A stretch of DNA of 64,000 bases, taken from the NCBI RefSeq assembly GCF_964199755.1, contig NC_133906.1, forward strand, positions 13,923,378 through 13,987,377. Reading direction: 5' to 3'. The position numbers and the translations under genes are program-made. Below are positions 13,901-25,900 of this stretch, piece by piece. A model generated the notes under the pieces. The model was not told where the DNA came from, did not search any database, and saw only the letters and a list, made by a program, of their open reading frames with translations. This stretch comes from Larus michahellis (taxonomy: Eukaryota > Chordata > Aves > Charadriiformes > Laridae). Every line of letters begins with the position of its first letter. Within the stretch, counting starts at the first letter, position 1.

Positions 13901-16900
13901 GTTAAAGTACCATCATCTTAATTGAGAGTGCTTGAGAAGAGCTAAAAATTGAAAAGTGTTATAAGTGTGTTGCCTTTTGGCTGATTAGCATTTCCTTGTT
14001 CCTGCCCTTGTTCTGCGGACTAGCGTGAGCAGAAACGTCAAGCGGGCATTTTCATATCACTCTTTACTGCTGGTAGGAATCCGTGGTGTGGACACCCTGT
14101 CCTTGGTTGTGCTCTGAGCTCACTGTCCGACGCTGGGGAAAATATTTAGATATATTCTAAGCCTGTGAAGGAATCTGGGTGAGGATCCTGGTTGTTCAGA
14201 GCTTGGATAAGGGATATGGAGAGATATGGCACTTAGCATTTTCCAAGCACAAGGTTATTTCGGTGACTGGTTTTAGGGACCTTTTGGAAGGATTTCTCCG
14301 AGGAAGGAGTTATTAGTTACCATGCACCTCAAAGGAAATGCGTTGCCCTCTTGCACGGTACCAAAGTACTTCACCTTGAGCCTGAGCTCTGTGAGTAAGT
14401 GGTCATGATATTGTAAATTATTCAAGGCAAGGCACAAATGGAGAACCAGCACTAATATTCTGCTAGCCTAGAGATGAAACAGCCCTTGATAAAGGGACAG
14501 TAATCTCAGTCATTAAAAGTATACAAATAAGATGACTGTCAGCTGAGCAGTCATCTTCAGTTGATTGCCCTGAGTAACTTTTTAATTTCAGGTTTTTGTT
14601 TGCAGTATTTGATCTAGCCTGTGATGTGGCATAGTGACATTCCTCCTTTGTATTTAGCCAGTATGCCTTACAGCAAGCTCTCACCAACCGAGGGGCAGGA
14701 ATTGCACAGCTTAAGCCTGGCACCACGATGCTACAGCTCTTTGCTGGTACCATCACAGAAGCAACAGGGAAAGATGCATCAAATATAAAATACCATCTCG
14801 GGATATGTTATAAATCAGTCTTTGTCAAGAAAGCACTGGTCCAGCTTGGCTCCGAAGCACAGTCTATATAAGATCTCCAGTGAACTTGTGATTCTTCTTG
14901 TGAAGCAGACACAAGGTTTAGGTTCTTATTCAGTAAAGAGTGTTACCACACCCCCTGTAGCTGAGTTAGGTTTGTTGGATGATTTTAGTGGCTTAGCTCA
15001 CAGCCAATGTGAAGATCACTTGCTATGCTAGCATTACCTTTATTGAACTGTTCAACTTAGTGTATTCAACAGTTTTATAGCAAGATATTTTGCATGTTTA
15101 TCTTTTAAGTAAAGAATATTTTCCTTAGTTCCGTGTTACTTTAATAGGAGTGTGCTTCTAAAATGCTTAAAACCAAGTGTTGGTGGGGTTTTTTTGCAGG
15201 GTTCTCGGTGCTCCTCAGATGCTAACATGCTTGGAGAGATGATGTTTGGCTCTGTGGCCATGAGTTACAAGGGCTCCACGTTGAAAATTCACCAGATCCG
15301 GTAAGTTTAAGTTTTTTACTGATGTACTTTTCAGAAGACTTACTCCTTAATGCTAATACGTAATGAATTGAATGCCACAAGTGCAGAGTAAAAGGAGTTT
15401 CTGGGTTTGCTTTAAAGTTGTTCTGATGTCAATTTTGACACCAAAGGCTGTTTAGGTCTATAAAATCTGGAGGGTTGTGAAATGGAAAGCAAAGCTTGTC
15501 GTGGCACCGTGTGTCTGACTGACATCTTCCTTCTTGTCCTCTAGCTCACCTCCTCAGCTCATGCTCAGCAAGGTTTTCACAGCTCGCACTGGAAGCAGCA
15601 TCTACGGAAGTCTGAATACGTGAGTCCATTGCAAATTGTATCTATTGCACATAAGCAGATGAGTGTAAAGAACACAGAAGACTTTTTTTGGACCCTTTCT
15701 CTAGAAAAATAATTCATTGTTCCCTGATTTGTTACATCCTGTCACTGACGTCCACCTTTCCCTTGCCGTTGTCTTCACCTCAGTTTGCTTTAAGCAAATG
15801 AATGAAACATTCCTTTAATGCTGATATAGTGAAGCTTGATATTGTAAGGTACATAAGTACCTGCAACCACCAAAGGAGAAGGGATGAGGACAGAACACTG
15901 GAGTTGGGGAATGCAGTCCGAGATGACGAAAAAGGTGTTGCAAAAACATCTGGCTTCAGAGGGTTCGATATTTAGTTTTCTGTGTATTAAGTGACCCACT
16001 GAGAATGTGGCTTAGGCTATGAAAGCTTTTTCTAGTGGAAGCCTGTGTTCTTATCTTGTCCATTCCATTTGGATTATAGTGAGGTGACGCTATATTCTAC
16101 TGCAATGCAAATCACTGTTTTTGTTGTATCTTTATGTTTGTTACAGGTTGCAGGACAGTCTTGAGTTCATTAATCAAGACAGCAATACATTAAAGCCTGA
16201 CCACAGTACAATTATGAATGGGCTTCTTGGGAATATAGGTAATTACAAACAGATTTTATTTTCTGGTATTTTTAACCGAGTAATCATAGATTCTAGAATA
16301 TGAAAGTCTTCCAAATAGAATAAAATAAAAAAAAAAAAAAGCTAAAGACATAACAGAAAATTAATGTTGGTAGTGTTTGGAGGTGAATAAATGAGAGAGT
16401 TCAAGGAATTAGCAGTGGTTCAGTATATACAGCTGTATATGTGTATATAAAATACATAACAGAAATATTTAGATATACAAGTTTAAATACAGAAAATGTT
16501 GGAAAATAACAGTCTGTAGAACTTGTAAGCAGCATATCTCAGATCAGACAGGATTGATTCTGCCTGGCTCAGTTCCCCAGTTTTATTTTCATTAATAATT
16601 TTCATTCTGTTCCGTACTCTGGGCGTGTGTGGCCACGTGTTTCCTACTAGTGTACATAAACCTTGCACAGTTGTGCTGGAGTTTTTGATCAGATTAGACA
16701 GAATATCTTTTTGTTCTCTGCTCTTTCTCTGTCTGATGGCGGAAGCTAAGCAGTCTTGAAAAACCATCTGGCATCTTTGGTTCTCAGCCTTCATGGAAGT
16801 GCTGTGGATGAAGGCTCCAAGAACAGATAAGAGAAAGGGTGGAAGGTTTTGGCATTTCCCTTGGGGGGCAGTTGAGCTGATAGTAAAGATCCTGTACTTC

Positions 16901-19900
16901 AGTGGTTGGTCGTCCAGTGTAGCAGCCTGATGAGCTTTTTAGCACGTCCTCCCTTTCCATTGGTTTAGACTGTTGACTTTCCAAGCAAACGTCTGTTGTA
17001 GTAGGTGGAATTAGGGGCTTCTTTTTATGTTTGCTTTACAGAATATTGCTGTATGTAAAATACACTTTTCTAGGGTTGGAAGTAAGGAATAAATTACTTT
17101 AACCGGATTTCTGGCTTTGATGTGGTCCTAATTCTTGTTGGGTGTGTTTACTTCTCTCCTTCACACTGACATTGATAAGACTACACCTAAGCATGGGCTT
17201 AAATGCTTTTCAGGCGCAAAAACTGTATACCTCATTAAAATCATTCCCAATAGTCTATTTATAACGGAAGCCAATTAAAGCCGTAAGAACCTATTATATA
17301 CTAAATGCTTCCTGAATTTACTAAGTCAGGAAAATTATTAAGAAAAATGCATCTTTTTATTCAGTATTACTTTCAGACTTCAGTTGTGATTTTTCACAGT
17401 GCATGATGAATGAGGTGCCCGACCTAAGAGGGAGGAACTCACTTCATCTGCTTTTAGGATTTTGCTGCGGTTTGCACTTGGCAAAAGTTTGCTGTCTCAC
17501 CAGTGTCATCTAAACTGCAAATTCAAATTCAGATAATGCAACTATTAGGCATGGACTCGATATGATTTAGGTGTAGCCAGGGCCACGTCCATCTGTGTCT
17601 GGCTGTGTGAGGGTGACTCTTCCCCACCACCTTTCAACGAGGGGTAGGCACCTCAGCGCAAGGGCGTGCAACAAGAAGTGCCAAGATTGCCTGCTAGAAG
17701 AGGATGCTGAAACTTTCTTTGTTATTGAGCCGCACAAGTTTGCAGTCGGTTTGACACTGTTTGTTTACAGTTCCTGTTTCAGCGCCGGGGGAACCATGGG
17801 TAAAGGAGGGAAAGAAGTTAATCTGTAACTGCAGCATTTCTCACAACTCTGTTCAATGGCAAAGACCGCTCTGGGCTCACTGGCTCTCGCCAGCCTGTGA
17901 TAGGAGAAGGCTCTATGTGTTTTGGTTGGGAGCTATTTACAAGCTGCTTTTTTTAGATACGATGGTTAAAAAAAAAAAAAAGGGAAAAAAGAAAGAAAAG
18001 CAGCACTGGTCATGTTCTTTAATGACTGAAGACCTAAGAGAATGGGAGGGAGCTTTGTTGAGGTGCAGCTTTCATGTTTTGTGTAATCAGAAAACTTTGA
18101 GTGAGCAGTAGCTTCAAATTTAGGAGAGGGACTGGCAATTAACTCATTAAAAATACCCATGCATTTTTCCTGGCTCCGTGTACGGTAAATACACTCTTTC
18201 TCTGGTATATCTACAAACCGGTATTACTTTTAAAATGGACTACCAAGACTGCTAACATTTATTTTTTATATGATCATTTCACTAAACTGATGTACTGACT
18301 GGTCTCAGAAAAGCTACTTTAGCCTATAGTTTTCTGTTGGTTCTACTAAGACGGATTTCTGCCTGCGTTTTTCCCCCTTTCTCCCATCATCTTCAGCGAC
18401 TGTGTTCCTCGGCCACCCCACCAGTGTGGATGTTAAAACAAACATTGTACTCCACGATGAATCTCCTGTTTGTGATCAAGTTAGGCTTTGAGCCTGCATA
18501 AATTAATTATTTTTCAACTAAAAAAAAAAAAAGCCCTTGGAGAGAAACCCCACTCTTCTATGGGAGACAGTGTAAAGCTGGGTCTATTATTTAATTCTAT
18601 AAATACTATATAGTTCAACTGTAAGCCATATCTTTCAATCGACGTTCTTGTTAAGCGTTAAGAGCTGTTCTCCTGCATACGTTAGTCTGCCTTTATGTTG
18701 GCTTATATCTTCTCCCTGCCCTGGCCCCATCCCTACAGACTGTTCTGCTTTACTAACCTCATTCTTTCATGTGTATTTTACGTTTTGCCATGTAGGTCTT
18801 TCACAGCTTTGCAGCCCCAGGCGGGCATTCTCAGAGCAAGGTCCGCTCCGCCTGATCCGGAGCGCCTCTTTCTTTGCAGGTTTGCAGTGTGCTGTGTGCT
18901 GTGCTGTGTGGCTAGTCTAGCTGGTGTGACAAAACCGTGTGGAATTGTAGTTTAGCCCTGGAAATAAGATTTTTATTTTTAAAATACAAAAATGGACGGT
19001 GATGTTTGCGCTCTTACCTTTTTGGGTATGTGCTTTAAATCCCCAGAGGACAACAGACATATTTTAATACTCCTCCTTGGGGTTGGTTGGTTGTGTTGTG
19101 TTGTTTTGTTTTGGAAATTTATATATTGAATGGTGGATTTCATATTTCTGGAAATAATATTTCACAATAGTGTTGAGCTATTTTGATCTGGACTTATTTC
19201 AACCAAACTGTAAAAACTAAAGCTAACCTAGGTTCATTTAAAATGGACATGTCTTGCTTTTAGTGGCTGGGTCTTATTTCCATGGCTGAGTAGCTTTATT
19301 TCACACACATATGTGTAAAATATATCACATTTCAAGACTGTTGAGCCTGAGACACTTTTGATCTTGTGTATATGCAGACTGTGAATCTGGACAGCTTATG
19401 GCTTAGTTGAACAACCAATGCACTGCTCACAATTTAAAAGTATTTTCTTCAAGACAGCATTGTAAAATCCTTTTAAAATTATATATATAATACCTAAGAA
19501 AACTGGTCTATGGAAGAAGTCCTGTTTATATTGGGCTTTGGTGGGGTTTTTGTCTGTACACTAAGTACTACCCATGTGACCAACATCCTTTTGCTACATT
19601 AAAATTTCATTGAAAAATATCTGTGCAGAGAAACAAAGTGTACTAGTTTTAGTTTGTACTAAAATAGGTGTATGAACTTCAGAAAAATACATACAAGCTT
19701 TTCAGATAAGTGTTTTGGCTTGTTCAGCTAAGCAGCCTTTCTTGGTGATGGCCTTGTGCAGTGCTGTTGATCTGAATTAATGAGCATGTTTTTGTTTCAT
19801 TAATTACATGGAGATCTGCAAACAAGAAAGGAACTGTATATTCCCCTGCTAATTGGTATTCCTTGTTTTACAGTTCATAGCAACCCTATGGATATGCCTG

Positions 19901-22900
19901 GGAGGGAGCAGAATGAGGACAGAGACAGCGGTATAGCAAGATCTGGTAATGTCAGTTACATGTGTTAACCCCGTAGACTCCAAAAATATGCAGTAATATT
20001 CGTCACTGAGATGTCTAGACATCATCACATAGTTTTTCCTCTGCTGAAATGTGATTGTTCTGTTTTGTTATATATAAGCATTAATGCATACCTATATGTC
20101 TACGTGCAAATGTTGTAGGCGTCAAGAGTATTGCATTAGGAACCTCAAAGAGGTAATCTGAACAGCAGTTCAGTTTATTTAAGCATGCTGCAAATAAGCA
20201 AGCCAAATTAAATATTGAAATGAGTTTGCAGCATTTCTAAATGATACTTGTTGTCATCTCCTTTCCAAATTGAGGAGGATGGTAATGTTAAAACATGAAT
20301 TCGCCTCCACAACACTCCTCTCCTCCCCCCAAATTCAGGATATTGGGCATGTAGGGTTAGGATTGGAAAGGCTGTTAAAGGACGTGATTAACGTTACTCC
20401 TTTCCACAAAGAATTTATTTCCCGATACTCAGGGTTGATGAGCACGGTGCAGCCTGTATGTTGCTTATTATGTAAAGCTGCAGGACTGTCCCACCCTTGT
20501 AGTGCTGGTATATCTTGTTAATGTTATTATAAACTGGTTATTTTTAGATAAGAAACATAGATAAGCAACAGAGAAGGCACTTGACAACCAACTGCAGTTT
20601 ATCTTGAGGGGCTTCGTTTAATTGCTGGTATTATTTTCCAAATGCTCTTTCTTCTAGAGAGATTTTTATTTATTCCTCTTATTATTGCAGCATCTCTTAG
20701 CAGTCTGCTCATCACTCCGTTTCCATCTCCGGGCTCTTCGTTTAACAAAAGCTGTGCTAGCAGTTACCAGCGGCGTTGGCGTCGCAGTCAGACTACCAGC
20801 TTGGAGAATGGGGTCTTCCCTCGATGGTGAGCTGGGAATGAAAATGCTGGTTGCTGCCCATAAATTTTCCACCGTTGTCAGCTTGATTCTGCTCTTGCAT
20901 ACGTACATCTGCTCTTGCTGTTGCTTTCTGTGGGGTATTTACAGAGGTGTAAGTCAGGCTGCACTTCAGCGCCTGATCTTTTTTAGTATCTGTTTTCTTG
21001 GTGACATTCGTTGTTTTGCACTAACTAGAAAGCCTTCAGCAAAATGTAAACCTGTAGGCTGTACTTTTGAGGATAAGAAGCCCTAAAATCCCACTCAAAA
21101 CACAAATTCTTGGCAGAGATGCGAGAGAACTAGAATACCATATTCTAATCCCACAAACACTTTGAGTCTGGTTCCAGCTTTTGTGACTGCAGGATCAATT
21201 AATGAGTGCTTGTAAAAAATTGCAAAGTGGATGTTATCAAAGGTGATGATTTGACAACACGTGCCAACAAAAGTTGTTTATTGGAGTTAAATGTTCAAGA
21301 ATTTAATTACACGGGAAACCAACGTACAACTTTAAGCAGTGGATTACATTAACCTTCTATTTTTTCCGTGCTTCAAGGTCCATGGATGAAAGCTTTAACT
21401 TGTCAGATGACAGCTCTGGTCCCAGCCCAGGAATTGTTAGGAAGAAAAAGATAGCAATTGGAGTTATTTTTTCACTCTCAAGAGACGAAGATGAAAACAA
21501 CAAATTTAATGAGTTCTTCTTCTCACACTTTCCTCTTTTTGAGAGTCACATGAACAAACTGAAGAGTGCAATAGAACAGGTAAACACAGTTTCTTTGGAT
21601 TCTTGCACTTGTATTGCTGCATGTTCCCCCCAGCTGTCAGATTTAATTTCTAACTCTTGTTACTAGTTCACAAAAGTGGGATCGACTTGCTGTTGGGTAT
21701 TGGAATTGCACCAGAGAAGAGCTTTGCTCCACAACATCTTTGATGAGGTTTCTTATTGCTAGCAAAAGCACAACACAGGGTGAGGACACAGTACGCTGCG
21801 TTACGCTACAGGGGTTGCTGAAAGCCAGAACAGCCACTGGGCTGTGTCAGCTCCCAGCAAGCCCTGGATCAGCCAAGGGGGAAAGGTGCTTTTAAGGCCA
21901 CCTCTACCTCCTGGTTTCAGCTGTGTCTGAGTCTAGCAAATCGCAGGGTAAGAACCCATCTCTAGGCTATTCCAGACCGTAAATAAATAGCGAGCTTTTT
22001 TTATTTTCCTTTATTTTACCCCCTGATTCTGATGTGTAGGAAATTTTCAAAGATTGAAGTTTCATATATGCAGTTAGATTTGCTTCAAATCTCTCTTCTA
22101 GGAAATGCTTAATGTTTACTTTGCCGCTGCAATGAAAATTTTGACCGCTTTTATGCCTTGAATGATGAAAAGCACAGAAGAAGCAGAGGCTGCAAATGCA
22201 TGTGCCTCACCTATCGTTCCTCAGATATGAAAGCTGGCACTTGTACCATCGTTTTATCACTTAAAAAAAAATTATTTGCATGACTAGTTGCATGAAAGAT
22301 AAAGTCAAACACATGACTTTGTTTTCCATTTTCTGTGCTTCTGTAGCTATGTGTTACTTATCTGTTTAATGATTGTTTTCAAGGCTATGAAAATGAGTCG
22401 TAGATCAGCTGATGCCAGTCAGCGGAGTTTGGCATATAACAGAATTGTTGATGCCCTTAATGAATTCAGGTGAGCAGTTTGTCTCCTATCTTTTGTGTCT
22501 GTTTCTTCAAAAGCATTCAAGTCTGTTTTAAAAGGATCTTCGCCTTAGTGCAGGATAGTAATTTATAATGTCTAAAGTCTTCTGCAAAAGCAAGTACTAA
22601 AAAGGTATTGATGGTAGCAAGCCATTATAATCTCTTTGTTTAGATTTTTGCCAAGTGTGTATATCCATCAGAGCTTCATCTGAACAGGACTTAGATGATC
22701 AAGGTTTTCTGTGCTTTAGGCGGTAATGAAGCTCCAGCAACCTCTTAAATTGTCTTTTATGGCCCGTTTAGAGGGGGAAAAGAATTGCAAAGCCACATTA
22801 GGGAAATCCTCCTCTAGGGTATATTTTCCTGATGTGTAAGCAAAGCAAGACCTTTACCCGGCTCTAAATTCTACTCTAAAGACATTTCAGATAACCGGCT

Positions 22901-25900
22901 ACTAAGAAAGAGGACTATCTTTTTCACACAGTAAAATGCAGTACTGTAATCTCTTGCTATCAGTACCTGCAGAGCGTCCCTATTCAACAGTTAATATACA
23001 AAGTAACACAGATAAGCACATCCCTGGCATTTAACTGTATTTTCTTTCCATAGTTTAAGTCATGGGGAGGGAATTAAGATGAAATCCGTCTGTTTCAAGT
23101 GATTCATCTCCTCTCCGATGGGAGTGGCAGGGTGCTTCCTTTTACAACCAGTGTAGAGCTACTTTTTAAGGACAGTATAGAAGATAGTGCTCTGATGTTG
23201 TAAAAAGAAAATCCGGACATCAGGATGTATTTTATCAAACAGTGAAGGATCATGAGGGCTCACTCATTTTTCTACAATTCCACTTACTACCTGAATGCCG
23301 TGGATTAGGTGGTGGTGCAGGATGAAGGCACAGTATATTTTATTTTTATTTTTTAGAACCTCACCTCCTGGCAGTTGCAAGGGAGGGCAAAGGATATGTT
23401 TGGTAGGGACAGGAGGCAGGGAAGAGCGAGCACGTGGGCCTGCGGTGAGGGTGGATGGGGATAAGCAGTGCCAAGAAAAGGAGCGGAGGGAGCTCGTGAC
23501 TGCTGGGAGCCGCCGATCCTGCCCAGGGGCCCGAGACGAGTTTGGCAACTCCAAGCAGCCACGGTGGTTCCTCCGCTCCCCCAGCTCTGCTCTCCCTCTC
23601 CTCCCCGTTCTCACCCAGAGCCACTTCTCTGCATTTCTGCCCCCTGATAACACCACCTCCCCGGCTGTTTTCCCAAAATTTCCCCCAAAACATTCCCCCT
23701 CAAGATACATTCAGTGGACTTTGCCTGTTCTCCTTTGTCCTTCCAAGTTAAACAGTTCCAGAGTGGTGGGGAGGGGCACGTATCCCGAGTCAAACGTAGG
23801 AAAAATAACCCTGAAAACACAAGCCAGGTCCCCCTTGCTAGCTTTTTCCTCCTTGGAGGGCAGCTCGGCGGTGCTGAGCTGGGGTGGGACGAGGATGGCT
23901 GCTCTGCTGGGGCTGCGGAGGAAAATACTGGCCCCCCGGACATGGGAGGATTGGCACTCCCCCAGCCGAGCCGCCGTAAGACGGATCATTCACATGACAC
24001 AGCCATTGCGCAACCAGCACTGGAAGCATGTGTCTAACTACCAGTTTTATGCAGAGGTTCCCATGGTGATATAAATATTACTCTTTAATAGTGTAACAAG
24101 GTAAATTAAATCCAGTTTAATTTCATATAAATGAGTTTCCTGGGGCAGCAGACTTTGTCAGTTCTGCTTTTGGTTGGGGTTTTTTTGGTTGGTTTTTTTT
24201 TTTTTTTTTTAAGCGAACGCATTCAGAGACACGCAGGAGTCGGTGCCCCCAGCCCGGGCCGGTCCTGCAGAAGGTCCTCATGCCTCCTTGGTGTCTTGGG
24301 CTGTCAGTTCATGCAGCCATCGAGAAAAGCATTTCTGTAACATGTAAGAGCCACTTGCTTTTCAGACCAATGCAATATCTGTCTACTAAGAAAAAAAAAA
24401 AGGGTGTATTTAAATACTGAAGGCTGAATGCAAAGATGCTTTGGCACAGGTTCAGCAAACCCATTTAGGCCACTATTATCTCTTCAGGCGTCTGCTTTCC
24501 CACTGAAGTCACGGGGAAGTCAGGAGCTCGAGTCCTTTGCTGAACCTGAGACTTGTGTTGATTCCTGCCCTCTTAGCAAATTGTGCTGGAGGGAAGAAGG
24601 GTGCTGACTTCAGTGGGTTGGTGTTTCTAAAACGTAATCCTCTGCTGGTTTAACTCATTGCAGCCTGTCTTTTTGATTATTTTTTTAGGAGAATTATTTT
24701 TTGTTTTAAAACCCAGACTTTCAGAGGTTTTCAAGTGTTGCTGGTGATGAGAATAACCTCAAATCACTGGGGCATGGGGGACCAGCTCCACGTGGCGGTG
24801 CTGATCAGAGAAGGGAGGAGGGGGGGTGAGGGTTGTTACGGTAACCTGTCACCCAAAAGTCCCCCTCTGCAGGGACGGTGCTGTGGCTGTAGCTCAGCCT
24901 GGGAGCCAGCAAGGAGGGTTATTGCAGAGGAGCTGGCTGCAGCAGTAGCCAGGCATTTACAGGCATTTACCTGCTGGTCCTGGGGGCCGAGGGGCAGAAA
25001 AGAAGACAGCAAAACAGACCCCTTCCTGGGCTCTTCTTGTCGCATCCTGGGAAAAACAAAGCTGAAAGGCCTAGGCTGCTTCTGCAAATTGATGGTATTG
25101 ATAAATTTGCCATCGATTTGGTGCCCAGCTCCCGGCCTACCCTTGCATCATCATTCACTTTACAGCAATTTTTAATTTTCTGAAGCACTGATGGGTTTAG
25201 CTGTTAACACTTGACTTAGAGGCTTAAAACTCTTCAGATGTCAGCTGTGCAGACACATGACTTATGAAATAAGCTACTGTACTTGCATAAATATTTCGAC
25301 TCCCCCGGTCCCTGAGGCCAATGCAGCACATTGATAATACAGATTATGCATCTGACTAATACCTGTATGGCACATACGCAGGCTGGCAAGGAAACACTGA
25401 GCGCAAGGCCCAGGGAAACACCCCTCTCTGCTTTCTGGCAGCCAAATTCGATCCTATTTTATGCCAGTAATTTTTAAGCAGCTTATGCTGCTGTGAATTG
25501 AGCGGTGTGGGCTGGTCCCTGTGCCAGCACAGGCACGGGAGTTGCATGGGCACTCATTGCAGCAATTACTGCCTTCCTTTTCTTGTTACTTTTTAAGGAA
25601 AAATCACCTATGGAAAGTGGGAATGAGGGTAGGGAGCAAATGCATGTTAAGTAAGTTTTACAAACCACTGATGTTTTTTTCTTTTTTGAAAGAATCCCTA
25701 AAGGGATGGTAAGCTTTCCCATTGTATCGCAGCTCGGAAATAGCAGAGAGCTCTCCCAGCAAGGTGCTGAGGGATCACAAGCTGGATGTGGATCAAGGCC
25801 AGGTTGGACGGGGCTTGGAGCAACCTGGTCTGGTGGGAGGTGTCGCTGCCCAGGGCAGGGGGTGGCACTGGATGGGCTTTAAGGTCCCTTCCAACCCAAA

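Larger units (their letters stand above)
10975..15199 (+). other. FNIP1: FNIP1 intron 3 (4.2 kb)
   Basis: Contains two inverted repeats, at 13645-13728 and 14529-14557, and a T-run at about 12390. Otherwise I see nothing beyond short chance ORFs. Confidence 0.8.

Noticed and set aside
23264..24074. Overlapping ORFs in FNIP1 intron 11 (259 codons plus; 148 and 110 codons minus)
   Set aside because: They lie in GC-rich intronic sequence, are open on both strands, and show no recognisable domains or splice logic.
24191..24212. T-run that might mark an antisense retroposed poly(A) tail (also runs near 12395, 17968, 55970 and 59140)
   Set aside because: No adjacent gene-like sequence or flanking duplication was seen; these look like simple homopolymers.
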